Shown here: positions 15,645 through 25,110 of the stretch, piece after piece
Layout: the number at the start of each line of letters is the position of its first letter
Position numbering within the stretch: position 1 is the stretch's first letter
Assembly: GCA_004195315.1 (NCBI GenBank)
Contig: SDWL01000004.1
Coordinates: 1-25,129, forward strand
Direction of reading: 5' to 3'
DNA: 25,129 nt
From: Lutibacter sp.
GTDB lineage: Bacteria; Bacteroidota; Bacteroidia; Flavobacteriales; Flavobacteriaceae
Program-made: the position numbers and the translations under genes
Notes under the pieces: model-generated
The model's input: only the letters and a program-made list of their open reading frames with translations
Told to the model about the DNA's origin: nothing
Database searches by the model: none

Positions 15645-16871
15645 ATGCTATATTATTTATTTGAATATTTAGAAAATCATTACAATTTAACAGGAGCGGG
15701 ATTATTTCAATATATCACGTTTAGATCTGCACTGGCATTTATTGTTTCATTACTTTTTTCAACAATTTATGGAAAACAAATTATTAATTATTTACAGCGA
15801 AAGCAAGTAGGAGAGACAGTTAGAGATTTAGGTTTAATAGGTCAAACAGAAAAAGCTGGGACGCCAACTATGGGAGGTATTATAATTATTTTAGCAACTT
15901 TAATTCCTGTATTATTATTTGCTAAAATTGATAATATATATATTGTAATACTAGTGATAACTACGCTATGGATGGGTGCAATTGGTTTTTTAGATGATTA
16001 TATTAAAATATTTAAACAAGATAAAGACGGATTAAAAGGGAGGTTCAAAATTTTAGGCCAAGTTACCTTGGGAATTTTTGTTGGTGTAATGTTTTATTTC
16101 CATCCAGGAATAACAATGAAAGAAAAATTACCTGTTAAATATCAGTATGTAACTGAAGAAGGTGTTCCAGTTTTATTTGCTGAAGCTGAAAAATCAACTA
16201 AAACAACTATTCCATTTTTTAAAAATAATGAATTAGAATATGCAAATGCTTTAGATATTTTTGGTGATGGTTTAAAGGATTATGCTTGGCTAATTTTTAT
16301 TCCAATAGTAATCTTTATTATCACAGCCGTTTCAAATGGTGCAAATTTAACAGATGGAATTGATGGATTGGCAGCAGGATCTTCGGCAATAATTGTACTA
16401 ACATTAGGTGTGTTTTCTTGGGTTTCAGGTAATATTATTTTCGCAAACTATTTAGATGTGATGTATATACCAAATTCGGGTGAAATGACCATTTTTATTG
16501 CTGCATTTGTTGGAGCTTTAATAGGGTTTTTATGGTATAATACGTACCCAGCTCAGGTTTTTATGGGAGATACGGGTAGTTTAACTATTGGTGGTATTAT
16601 AGCTGTTTTAGCAATTGCAGTGCGTAAAGAATTGTTGATTCCAATTTTGGCTGGAGTTTTTTTTATAGAAACTTTATCAGTGATACTTCAAGTGAGTTAT
16701 TTTAAATATTCTAAAAAAAAGTTTGGTGAAGGTAGGAGAATATTTAAAATGTCACCACTGCATCATCATTTTCAAAAATCAGGTTATCATGAAAGTAAAA
16801 TTGTAACACGATTTTGGATTATTGGGATTTTATTGGCGGTATTTACAATAGTAACTTTAAAGTTGCGATAA
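15645..16871 (+). CDS. mraY: phospho-MurNAc-pentapeptide translocase
   Basis: This 408-aa polytopic membrane enzyme moves phospho-MurNAc-pentapeptide from UDP to undecaprenyl phosphate, giving lipid I. Motifs are AGTPTMGGI (71-79), the DDY aspartates (117-118), NLTDGIDGL (234-242), [12 protein letters not shown] (307-318) and the HHH loop [10 protein letters not shown] (371-380). It is about 48 residues longer than E. coli MraY (360 aa). The excess lies in a polar segment at about 157-212 ([16 protein letters not shown], then an acidic stretch) between membrane helices. I recall this insertion as common in Bacteroidota. The ATG is 3 bp after murE and the stop abuts the murD ATG. Confidence 0.96.
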   Translation: MLYYLFEYLENHYNLTGAGLFQYITFRSALAFIVSLLFSTIYGKQIINYLQRKQVGETVRDLGLIGQTEKAGTPTMGGIIIILATLIPVLLFAKIDNIYIVILVITTLWMGAIGFLDDYIKIFKQDKDGLKGRFKILGQVTLGIFVGVMFYFHPGITMKEKLPVKYQYVTEEGVPVLFAEAEKSTKTTIPFFKNNELEYANALDIFGDGLKDYAWLIFIPIVIFIITAVSNGANLTDGIDGLAAGSSAIIVLTLGVFSWVSGNIIFANYLDVMYIPNSGEMTIFIAAFVGALIGFLWYNTYPAQVFMGDTGSLTIGGIIAVLAIAVRKELLIPILAGVFFIETLSVILQVSYFKYSKKKFGEGRRIFKMSPLHHHFQKSGYHESKIVTRFWIIGILLAVFTIVTLKLR

Positions 16872-18203
16872 ATGAAACTAGTTGTTCTTGGATCTGGCGA
16901 AAGTGGTGTGGGAACCGCTATTTTAGGAAAACAAAAAGGATACAATGTTTTTGTTTCTGATAAAGGAACAATTGCAAAAAAATATAAAAAAGTTCTTTTA
17001 AATAATGACATTTCTTTTGAAGAAGGAAAGCATACTGAAGCTAAAATTTTTGATGCTGATGTGGTAATGAAAAGTCCAGGAATTCCTGAAACAGTTCCAC
17101 TAATTCTAGCATTAAAGCAAAAGGGTATTGCAGTAATTTCTGAGATTGAGTTTGCTTCAAAATATACAAAGGGAGTTATTGTTGGGATTACCGGTTCAAA
17201 CGGAAAAACCACAACAACAATGTTATTGAATCATATTTTGAAAAAAGGAAATCTTAATGTGAGTATGGGTGGGAATATTGGAGATAGTTTTGCACAACAA
17301 GTAGCAGAAAAAAAAGCTAATATTCATGTGTTAGAGCTAAGTAGTTTCCAATTAGATGGTATTGAGACTTTTACGCCTCATATTGCTATAATTACAAATA
17401 TAACACCTGATCATTTGGACAGGTATGATTATAAATTTGAAAACTATGTAAACTCAAAATTTAAAATTACTGAAAATCAAACAGAAGACGATTTTTTGAT
17501 TTATGACTTTGATGATGAAGTAATAACAAATTGGTTAAAAAATAATAAAGTAAAAGCCACTTTATTGCCTTTTTCAATAGAAAGAGAATTAGTGCAAGGA
17601 GTGTATTTAAAAGATGAACAAATAATAATGAAATATAAAACAGAACAAAAAATAATGGAGATTTCAACTTTAGCTTTAAAAGGAAAACACAACACAAAAA
17701 ATGCAATGGCAGTAGCTATGGCGGCTTCATTGCTAAAAGTTAGAAAAGACACTATTAGAGAAAGTTTAGAAGATTTTGAAGGTGCTGAGCATAGACTTGA
17801 ATCAGTATTAAAAATTAATGGTGTGCAATACATTAACGATTCTAAAGCAACCAATGTAAATGCAACATTTTATGCGTTAGACTGTATGCAGTCTCCAACA
17901 GTGTGGATTGTTGGTGGAGTTGATAAAGGAAATGATTATTTAGATTTAATGCCGTTAGTTAGGGAAAAAGTAAAAGCTATTATTTGCTTAGGTGTAGATA
18001 ATCAAAAAATTGTGAATACTTTTTATAACGTGGTTGATTTAATAGTTGAAACTGCAGGTGCTGAAGAAGCAGTAAAAGTGGCATACAAAATTGCAGAAAA
18101 AGGAGACTCAGTATTGTTGTCACCAGCTTGTGCAAGTTTTGATTTATTTGAAAATTATGAAGATAGAGGTAATAAATTTAAACAAGCAATTAGAGAATTG
18201 TAA
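16872..18203 (+). CDS. murD: UDP-MurNAc-L-alanine:D-glutamate ligase
   Basis: This 443-aa Mur ligase adds D-glutamate to UDP-MurNAc-L-Ala. The N-terminal Rossmann-like domain opens with VVLGSGESGVGTA. The ATP loop is GITGSNGKTTTTMLL (105-119). HVLELSSFQLDGIETF, TNITPDHLDRY and NDSKATNVNAT are MurD signatures, and SPACASFDLFENYEDRG near the C-terminus is highly conserved. The length is usual. Its ATG follows the mraY TAA directly, and ftsW starts directly after its own stop, so three genes are joined without spacer. Confidence 0.96.
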   Translation: MKLVVLGSGESGVGTAILGKQKGYNVFVSDKGTIAKKYKKVLLNNDISFEEGKHTEAKIFDADVVMKSPGIPETVPLILALKQKGIAVISEIEFASKYTKGVIVGITGSNGKTTTTMLLNHILKKGNLNVSMGGNIGDSFAQQVAEKKANIHVLELSSFQLDGIETFTPHIAIITNITPDHLDRYDYKFENYVNSKFKITENQTEDDFLIYDFDDEVITNWLKNNKVKATLLPFSIERELVQGVYLKDEQIIMKYKTEQKIMEISTLALKGKHNTKNAMAVAMAASLLKVRKDTIRESLEDFEGAEHRLESVLKINGVQYINDSKATNVNATFYALDCMQSPTVWIVGGVDKGNDYLDLMPLVREKVKAIICLGVDNQKIVNTFYNVVDLIVETAGAEEAVKVAYKIAEKGDSVLLSPACASFDLFENYEDRGNKFKQAIREL

Positions 18204-19394
18204 ATGAACAATATCCTTAAAAATATTGAAGGAGATCGAGCAATTTGGGCAATAGTTTCTTTTTTAGCTATTTTGTCGTTTTTGCCAGTTTATAGTGCAA
18301 GTACCAATTTGGTTTATGTAGTGAATAATGGTACTCCTATTTTTCATTTATTTAAGCATGGTTTTTTATTGTTGTGTGGTTTTTTAATTATTTATGGGGT
18401 TCATAAGATTCCATTTAGGTATTTTAGTGGAGGATCGGTTTTAATGATCCCTCTTGTAATATTATTACTAATTTATACACTAACCCAAGGAACTACAATT
18501 GGAGGTGCAAATGCAAGTCGTTGGATTCAAATTCCTTTTATTGGTGTTGGTTTTCAAACATCAACATTTGCAGGGTTGGTAATTATGGTTTATGTTGCTC
18601 GTTATTTAGCTCGAAATAAGGATAATGAAGTAACTTTTAAGGAAAGCACCTTTGAATTATGGCTACCTGTAGCCATTATTTTGATGCTAATTTTACCAGC
18701 AAATTTTTCAACAACAGCCATTATTTTTTTTATGGTCTTGTTGTTATCTTTTATAGGAGGTTATTCTTTGAAATATATTTCATACGTTTTAGGAATAGGT
18801 CTATTAGCTTTAACTCTATTTGTGCTTGTTTCAAAAGCATTTCCAGATGTTATGTCAAACAGAGTTGATACTTGGATAAGTAGAGTAGAGAATTTTTCAA
18901 ATAAAAATGCAGAAGAAGGATATCAAGTTGAAAAAGCCAAAATAGCAATAGCTAGTGGAGGTTTACAAGGAAGAGGACCTGGGAAAAGTATTCAGAAAAA
19001 CTTTCTGCCACAATCTTCATCCGATTTTATTTTTGCCATAATTGTTGAAGAATATGGACTTGTTGGAGCTATACTTGTAATACTATTGTATTTTATGTTG
19101 TTGTTTAGAATAGTAATGGCAGCAAAAAAAGCAACAAGCGTATTTGCAACACTCCTTATTATTGGAGTTGGTTTGCCAATCATTTTTCAGGCATTAATAA
19201 ATATGGCAGTAGCAGTTAATTTATTTCCTGTAACAGGACAAACATTACCATTAATTAGTAGTGGAGGTACATCAATTTGGATGACTTGCTTTTCAATTGG
19301 AATTATTTTGAGTGTAACTGCAGATAAAGAAAAAAAAGAGAGTTCAAAAAATGAAGAAAACCCTTTAGATATTTTACATGAAACAATCGGTTAA
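18204..19394 (+). CDS. ftsW: septal peptidoglycan glycosyltransferase (SEDS family)
   Basis: This 396-aa integral membrane protein polymerises lipid II into septal glycan strands with FtsI. It is largely hydrophobic with about ten predicted helices. SEDS hallmarks are [21 protein letters not shown], the candidate catalytic aspartate in [16 protein letters not shown] (Asp274), and the C-terminal [19 protein letters not shown]. The last 25 or so residues are a charged cytoplasmic tail. RodA is the close paralogue. Its place between murD and murG makes FtsW the better call. It overlaps murG by 17 bp. Confidence 0.94.
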   Translation: MNNILKNIEGDRAIWAIVSFLAILSFLPVYSASTNLVYVVNNGTPIFHLFKHGFLLLCGFLIIYGVHKIPFRYFSGGSVLMIPLVILLLIYTLTQGTTIGGANASRWIQIPFIGVGFQTSTFAGLVIMVYVARYLARNKDNEVTFKESTFELWLPVAIILMLILPANFSTTAIIFFMVLLLSFIGGYSLKYISYVLGIGLLALTLFVLVSKAFPDVMSNRVDTWISRVENFSNKNAEEGYQVEKAKIAIASGGLQGRGPGKSIQKNFLPQSSSDFIFAIIVEEYGLVGAILVILLYFMLLFRIVMAAKKATSVFATLLIIGVGLPIIFQALINMAVAVNLFPVTGQTLPLISSGGTSIWMTCFSIGIILSVTADKEKKESSKNEENPLDILHETIG

Positions 19395-20472
19395 TATTAT
19401 ATTAAGTGGCGGAGGCACAGGTGGACATATATACCCAGCTGTATCAATAGCAAATGAGCTAAAGGAGAAATATCCCCAAGCGAAATTTTTGTTTGTAGGA
19501 GCGAAAGATAGAATGGAAATGGAAAAAGTGCCACAAGCTGGTTATGATATTAAAGGTTTATGGATTTCTGGAATTCAACGAAGTTTAACGTTAACAAATC
19601 TAGCATTTCCTTTTAAATTAATTAGTAGTTTGTGGAATGCACATAAAATTATCAAAAAATTTAAGCCTTCAATTGTAATTGGTACTGGCGGTTTTGCAAG
19701 CGGACCAACTTTGTATATGGCGAATAGAAAAGGTGTAAAAACAGTAATACAAGAACAAAATTCTTATCCGGGAATCACCAATAAATTATTATCAAAAAAA
19801 GCAGATAAAATTTGTGTTGCGTATGACGGTTTGGAACGATTTTTTCCTTCTGAAAAAATTGTAAAAACAGGGAATCCAGTTCGTCAAGATTTATTAACTA
19901 TTGAAGGGAAACATGAAGAAGCAATTGCTCATTTCAATTTGGATACCGATAAAAAAACATTGGTAATTATTGGAGGAAGTTTGGGAGCTAGAGCAGTTAA
20001 TAATTTAATTAAAAAACATATTAATTGGTTGGTTTCAAATAAGGTACAAGTAATCTGGCAAACAGGCAAATTATATTATGATGAGTTTAAAAAGTATGAC
20101 AAGTTAGAAGGCGTGAAAACCTATGCTTTTTTAAATAGAATGGATTTAACCTATGCTGCTGCTGACGTATTGATTAGTAGAGCTGGAGCAAGTTCAATTT
20201 CAGAATTATGCATTGTAGGTAAACCAGTGATATTTATACCATCTCCAAATGTTGCTGAAGATCATCAAACCAAAAATGCCTTGGCTGTTGTAAGCAATAA
20301 TGCCGCTTTATTATTGAAAGAATCAGAATTAAATATGTTTCAAACCATGTTTAGTGAATTGTTGAAGGATGAAAAATTAAAGCAAACACTTGGTGATAAT
20401 ATAAAAAAATTAGCATTACCAAATGCAACAAAAGATATAGTGAAAGAAATAGAAAAATTAATGATTAGCTAA
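19378..20472 (+). CDS. murG: UDP-GlcNAc:lipid I N-acetylglucosaminyltransferase
   Basis: This 364-aa GT-B glycosyltransferase adds GlcNAc to lipid I on the inner membrane face, giving lipid II. The N-terminal glycine-rich loop is [11 protein letters not shown] (11-21). GTGGFASGP and [15 protein letters not shown] follow in the acceptor domain, then [11 protein letters not shown] and the donor-binding [17 protein letters not shown]. All are MurG signatures and the length is standard. The ATG at 19378 lies 17 bp inside ftsW and gives [12 protein letters not shown], the expected first strand. Confidence 0.96.
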   Translation: MKQSVNIILSGGGTGGHIYPAVSIANELKEKYPQAKFLFVGAKDRMEMEKVPQAGYDIKGLWISGIQRSLTLTNLAFPFKLISSLWNAHKIIKKFKPSIVIGTGGFASGPTLYMANRKGVKTVIQEQNSYPGITNKLLSKKADKICVAYDGLERFFPSEKIVKTGNPVRQDLLTIEGKHEEAIAHFNLDTDKKTLVIIGGSLGARAVNNLIKKHINWLVSNKVQVIWQTGKLYYDEFKKYDKLEGVKTYAFLNRMDLTYAAADVLISRAGASSISELCIVGKPVIFIPSPNVAEDHQTKNALAVVSNNAALLLKESELNMFQTMFSELLKDEKLKQTLGDNIKKLALPNATKDIVKEIEKLMIS

Positions 20473-20473
20473 T

Positions 20474-21820
20474 TTGAATTTAGAAAATATACATAACGTT
20501 TATTTTATTGGTATTGGAGGAATCGGTATGAGTGCTATTGCAAATTATTTAAAAAGCAATGGTAAAAATGTAGCGGGTTATGATAAGGTTTCTACTGAAA
20601 TTACTAAATCACTTCAAAATATTGAAATTGAAATTCATTTTGAAGATTCAACAACATTAATTCCTTCAGAATTCAAGAACAATAAAACTACTATAGTTGT
20701 TTACACGCCAGCAATTCATAAAAGTAATTTAGAACTAACTTACTTTTTAGAACATAATTTTAAAATGTTAAAACGGTCAGAAATATTAGGAGAAATCACT
20801 AAAAATACAAATTGCTTAGCTGTTGCAGGAACCCATGGAAAAACAACAACTTCAACAATTTTAGGACATATTTTAAAAGAAGCCAATGTGAATGCGACTT
20901 CATTTTTAGGTGGAATTTCAGAAAACTACAATTCTAATTTAATTTTAGGTGGAAGCGAAATTTCAGTAGTTGAAGCTGATGAGTTTGATAAATCATTTTT
21001 GAAACTTTCACCAAATATTGCTTGTATTACTTCAATGGATGCTGATCATTTAGATATTTATGGGAATCATTCAGAATTAGAAAAATCATTTAAAGATTTT
21101 GCTGCTAAAGTTTCTGAAACTTTAATAGTACGAAAAGGATTGCCAATTAAAGGATTAACGTATGGAATAAATGAAAATGCGGATTATGACGCTATTAACC
21201 TAAAAATTGAAGGTGGAACTTACATTTTTGACGTGCAAACTCCTTCAGAAAATATAAAAAACATAAAAATAAATTTACCAGGAAAACATAATGTGCTAAA
21301 TGCAGTGGCGGCTTTAGCAATGGCAAATAGTTTTGGAATATCATTACAGGTCATTGCTAAAGCTTTACTAACATTTAAAGGAATTAAAAGACGCTTTACT
21401 TATAAAATTAAAACCGAAAACTTAGTGTTAATTGATGATTATGCACATCATCCAACTGAAATAAATGCGGTGGTAGATTCAGTTCGAGAAATGTACCCAA
21501 CAAAAAAAATTTTAGGAATTTTTCAACCGCATTTATTCAGCAGAACGAGAGATTTTATAAATGATTTTGCAATAAGTTTGACTCGTTTTGATGAAGTGAT
21601 TTTGTTAGATATTTATGCTGCAAGAGAATTACCAATTGAAGGCGTGAATTCTGAATGGTTATTATCTAAAATTTCAAAAAAAAATAAGTGTATTTCTTCG
21701 AAAGAAAAATTAGTTGAGAATGTTTTAAAATCAAAAGCTCAAATAATAGTTATGATTGGAGCTGGAGATATAGGTGAATTAGTTGATTTAATTAAAAATA
21801 ATTTGAACATTGAAAATTAA
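20474..21820 (+). CDS. murC: UDP-MurNAc:L-alanine ligase
   Basis: This 448-aa Mur ligase starts the stem peptide by joining L-alanine to UDP-MurNAc. It opens with the nucleotide-like loop VYFIGIGGIGMSA (9-21), followed by the ATP loop AGTHGKTTTSTI (118-129), EADEFDKSF, and DDYAHHPTEI in the C-terminal part. All are MurC signatures. The start is TTG at 20474, one base after the murG TAA. The first ATG (residue 19) would cut through the GIGGIGM loop, so TTG is strongly preferred. Its 3' end contains the ftsQ start (11-bp overlap). Confidence 0.95.
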   Translation: MNLENIHNVYFIGIGGIGMSAIANYLKSNGKNVAGYDKVSTEITKSLQNIEIEIHFEDSTTLIPSEFKNNKTTIVVYTPAIHKSNLELTYFLEHNFKMLKRSEILGEITKNTNCLAVAGTHGKTTTSTILGHILKEANVNATSFLGGISENYNSNLILGGSEISVVEADEFDKSFLKLSPNIACITSMDADHLDIYGNHSELEKSFKDFAAKVSETLIVRKGLPIKGLTYGINENADYDAINLKIEGGTYIFDVQTPSENIKNIKINLPGKHNVLNAVAALAMANSFGISLQVIAKALLTFKGIKRRFTYKIKTENLVLIDDYAHHPTEINAVVDSVREMYPTKKILGIFQPHLFSRTRDFINDFAISLTRFDEVILLDIYAARELPIEGVNSEWLLSKISKKNKCISSKEKLVENVLKSKAQIIVMIGAGDIGELVDLIKNNLNIEN

Positions 21821-22532
21821 TTGGAATTACATAAAAGGGTTACTTATACTAGGATTAGTAGTGTTTTTGTATGGTTTTTCTATGAACAAAAATAGTGCAA
21901 AAAAAGTACGTGAAATAATAATTGAATTTGAAGAAGGAAATAACCTTTTTATGAATGACCAAATAGTTAATAAATTGTTAATACAAAATGGTAGAACAGT
22001 TAAAAACCAAGCGAAATCTGTCATAGATTTACATTTGTTAGAGACGAATGTCCTATCACACCCCATGGTTGAAGATGTAGCTATTTATTTAACAATTGAT
22101 GGTTTGTTGAAAGCTGAAATTAAACAGCGAACACCTATTGCAAGAATTCTGTCAAATACTAAGAGTTATTATATTGATAAACAGGCAAAAGTAATGCCTT
22201 TGTCAGAAAATCATTCGGCTAGAGTGTTGTTGGTTTCTGGTGATATTAAGGAAGCAGATATTAGTGAAATTCATATTTTGGTTACAACAATATTAAAAGA
22301 TGAATTTTTAAAAAAACAATTGATTAGCATTCAAAAAATGCCGAACAATGAGTTTGTTTTGAATACAAGAGTGGGTAATCAGAAAATATTTTTAGGGAAA
22401 ATTGAAGATTTGAATCATAAATTCAAGAATTTAAAATCATTTTTCAATAAAACAATGACTGATAAAACGATAGAAAATTATATAGCAATAAATTTAAAAT
22501 ACAGCAACCAAGTTGTGTGTACAAAAAAGTAA
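21810..22532 (+). CDS. ftsQ: cell division protein FtsQ
   Basis: This 240-aa bitopic membrane protein has a short N-terminus, one hydrophobic helix (about 9-25) and an extracytoplasmic part with a likely POTRA domain (about 35-105, including VNKLLIQNG and LETNVLSHPMVEDVAIYLTIDG), then the FtsQ beta domain. It scaffolds the divisome by linking to FtsL and FtsI. Sequence conservation is modest. Topology, POTRA pattern and position between murC and ftsA support the call. The start is TTG at 21810 inside murC. The next ATG lies after the membrane helix and would remove it. Three bases separate it from ftsA. Confidence 0.9.
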   Translation: MKINWNYIKGLLILGLVVFLYGFSMNKNSAKKVREIIIEFEEGNNLFMNDQIVNKLLIQNGRTVKNQAKSVIDLHLLETNVLSHPMVEDVAIYLTIDGLLKAEIKQRTPIARILSNTKSYYIDKQAKVMPLSENHSARVLLVSGDIKEADISEIHILVTTILKDEFLKKQLISIQKMPNNEFVLNTRVGNQKIFLGKIEDLNHKFKNLKSFFNKTMTDKTIENYIAINLKYSNQVVCTKK

Positions 22533-22535
22533 ATT

Positions 22536-23852
22536 ATGGAACACAATGATATTTCAGTAGGACTAGACATAGGAACGACAAAAATTGTTGCTATGATTGG
22601 ACGTAGAAATGAATATGGGAAAATTGAGTTGCTTGGAACGGGGAAAGCAAAGAGTTTAGGTGTACATCGTGGTGTTGTTAATAACATAACTCAAACAATA
22701 CAATCAATCCAAATGGCTGTTGATGAGGCTATTGCGATTTCTGGAATTAAAATAACAGAAGCAGTTGTTGGTATTGCGGGGCAGCATATTAGAAGCTTAC
22801 AACATAGTGATTATATTACGCGACCAAATTCTGAAGAAGTTATTTGTGATGAAGATTTAGAAAAGTTAGAGAAACAAGTTTATAAATTAGTAATGCTTCC
22901 TGGTGAAGAAATTATTCATGTGCTTCCGCAGGAATTTAAAGTAGATGGGCAAGCTGAAATTACAGAACCTGTTGGGATGTATGGCGGAAGATTAGAAGCT
23001 AATTTTCATGTTGTTGTTGGTCAAGTTTCTTCTATAAGAAATGTTGGCCGTTGTATTAAAAGTGCTGGGCTAAATTTAGCAGGAATTACGCTAGAGCCTT
23101 TAGCTTCTGCTGAAGCGGTATTAAGCAATGAAGAAAAAGAGGCGGGTGTTGCATTAATTGATATTGGTGGAGGTACAACAGATTTGGCCATTTTTAAAAA
23201 CGGAATTATTCGTCATACCGCTGTAATACCATTTGGAGGAAATGTAATCACAGAAGATATTAAAGAAGGATGTTCAATTATTGAAAAACAAGCCGAATTA
23301 TTAAAAACAAAATTTGGATCTGCTTGGCCAGGTGAAAATAAAGAAAATGAAATTGTTTCTATTCCGGGTTTACGAGGTAGAGACCCCAAAGAAATTACTT
23401 TAAAAAACTTATCTAAAATAATTCATGCACGTGTTTTAGAAATTATTGAACAAGTATTTTTAGAAATTAAAAATTATGGACATGAAGAGCCAAAGAAAAA
23501 ATTAATTGCAGGTATAGTTTTAACAGGAGGCGGTGCGGAGTTAAAACATATAAAACAATTAGTTGAATACATTACGGGAATGGATACTAGAATTGGATAT
23601 CCAAATGAAAATTTAGCTGGTGATTCTGATGAAAGTTTATCGAGTCCTCAATATGCAACTGCAGTAGGACTTTTAATGAATGGTTTAAATATAATAGACA
23701 AAAAGAATGCAAAAGCAGTTCATCAAACTGTTGGAAAATCTTCAAAAGAAGAAGAAAATAAAGAAGTAATAGATGAAGTAGAAGAACCTAAAAAGTCAAT
23801 TTTTGAAAAATGGGGAGACAAGCTCAGAGATTTTTTAGATAATGCAGAGTAA
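22536..23852 (+). CDS. ftsA: cell division protein FtsA (actin-like FtsZ membrane anchor)
   Basis: This 438-aa actin-like ATPase tethers FtsZ to the inner membrane. Actin-fold motifs are phosphate-1 VGLDIGTTKIVAMIG (8-22), phosphate-2 ALIDIGGGTTDLAIF (206-220) and adenosine GIVLTGGGAELKHI (326-339). The FtsA-specific 1C domain lies between about 85 and 165. After an acidic, variable linker (about 400-418) the protein ends in an amphipathic helix, KSIFEKWGDKLRDFLDN (420-436), the expected membrane-targeting sequence. The length is near the family norm. The ATG is 3 bp after ftsQ. ftsZ begins 40 bp downstream. Confidence 0.96.
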   Translation: MEHNDISVGLDIGTTKIVAMIGRRNEYGKIELLGTGKAKSLGVHRGVVNNITQTIQSIQMAVDEAIAISGIKITEAVVGIAGQHIRSLQHSDYITRPNSEEVICDEDLEKLEKQVYKLVMLPGEEIIHVLPQEFKVDGQAEITEPVGMYGGRLEANFHVVVGQVSSIRNVGRCIKSAGLNLAGITLEPLASAEAVLSNEEKEAGVALIDIGGGTTDLAIFKNGIIRHTAVIPFGGNVITEDIKEGCSIIEKQAELLKTKFGSAWPGENKENEIVSIPGLRGRDPKEITLKNLSKIIHARVLEIIEQVFLEIKNYGHEEPKKKLIAGIVLTGGGAELKHIKQLVEYITGMDTRIGYPNENLAGDSDESLSSPQYATAVGLLMNGLNIIDKKNAKAVHQTVGKSSKEEENKEVIDEVEEPKKSIFEKWGDKLRDFLDNAE

Positions 23853-23892
23853 ATAGTAAAAATAATTAAGGAAAAGACCAAATATACATATT

Positions 23893-25110
23893 ATGAGCAG
23901 TTCAGATTTTAACAACATTTCATTCGATTTACCAAAAAATCAGTCCAACGTTATTAAAGTAATAGGAGTCGGTGGTGGCGGTAGCAATGCCGTTAATCAT
24001 ATGTACTCTCAAGGTATAGATGGAGTTGATTTTGTTGTTTGTAATACAGATGCTCAGGCATTACAGAACAGCCCAATTCCTATAAAAATTCAATTAGGGA
24101 TTTCATTAACGGAAGGTTTAGGAGCTGGTGCAAACCCAGAAGTTGGTGAACAAGCAGCAATAGAAAGCATAGAAGAAATAAAAGAAATGCTTTCTTCTAA
24201 TGCTAAAATGGTATTTATCACAGTTGGTATGGGTGGAGGAACAGGTACTGGTGCAGCTCCTGTTATTGCTAAAGTTGCGCGTGAATTAGATTTATTAACT
24301 ATTGGGATAGTTACAATACCTTTTTCTTTTGAAGGTAAAATGCGAAATGAACAAGCTCAAAAAGGAATTGAAAAATTACGAGGATATGTAGACTCACTAG
24401 TTGTAATTAATAATAATAAATTGAGAGAAGTTTATGGAAATCTTGGTTTTAAAGCTGGATTTTCAAAAGCAGATGAAGTTTTATCTACAGCTTCTCGTGG
24501 AATAGCTGAAGTAATTACACATCATTATACTCAAAATATTGATTTAAAAGATGCCAAAACTGTACTGTCTAATAGTGGTACTGCCATTATGGGATCTGCA
24601 ATAGCATCAGGAACAAATAGATCTCAAGAAGCAATTTCTAAAGCTTTAGATTCACCATTATTAAACGACAATAAAATTACTGGAGCTCAAAATGTATTAT
24701 TATTAATTGTTTCTGGGACTGATGAAATTACAATTGATGAAATAGGTGAGATTAATGAATATATTCAATCTGAAGCCAAAACAGATGTGAATACTACTGA
24801 TGTTAATATTATTATGGGTGTTGGTGAAGATGAGTCTTTAGGGAATGCTATTTCAGTTACTATAGTAGCAACAGGATTTAATAAAGATCAACAACATGAA
24901 ATTTCAAATACTGAAGCTAAAAAAATAATTCATACACTTGGTGATGATCAAGAAGCAACATTCGATTTTTTAGAAAAAAGAATTGATAGTCCGTTAAGAA
25001 AACACACAACCAGTCCAATTGATAAAACCCCAGTTGTTGAAGATAAAATTGTGTTTGATTTAGATGACGAAATAGAAACGCCGTTTGAAATTATTCCAAC
25101 TACTGAATTT
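23893..25110 (+). CDS. ftsZ: cell division protein FtsZ, C-terminally cut by the fragment end
   Basis: An open frame of 406 genomic codons starts at the ATG at 23893 and runs without a stop into the adapter. FtsZ is the tubulin-like GTPase that forms the division ring. Motifs are VIGVGGGGSNAVNHM (23-37), the GTPase signature GGGTGTG (114-120), PFSFEGKMRNEQA and the T7 loop residues in QNIDLKD (Asn215, Asp217, Asp220). The GTPase and C-terminal subdomains are complete to about residue 330. The rest is the polar linker, and the C-terminal FtsA-binding peptide is missing. The frame reads on through the adapter (LSLIH), which is artefactual. The 40-bp gap from ftsA is A-rich, with no clear promoter. 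Confidence 0.96.

Noticed and set aside
16787..17212. 141-codon open frame on the - strand
   Set aside because: It is antisense to the end of mraY and the start of murD, both of which have intact catalytic motifs. It is a by-product of AT-rich codon usage.
17501..17854. 117-codon open frame on the - strand
   Set aside because: It lies wholly inside murD in antisense, is rich in Ser/Phe/Leu as expected from reversed AT-rich codons, and has no recognisable motif.
20..25110. CRISPR arrays, tRNA or rRNA genes, toxin-antitoxin, phage or defence genes
   Set aside because: No repeat-spacer pattern, cloverleaf, rRNA-like segment or unassigned multi-gene block was seen. Every stretch above 300 bp is covered by a recognised gene.
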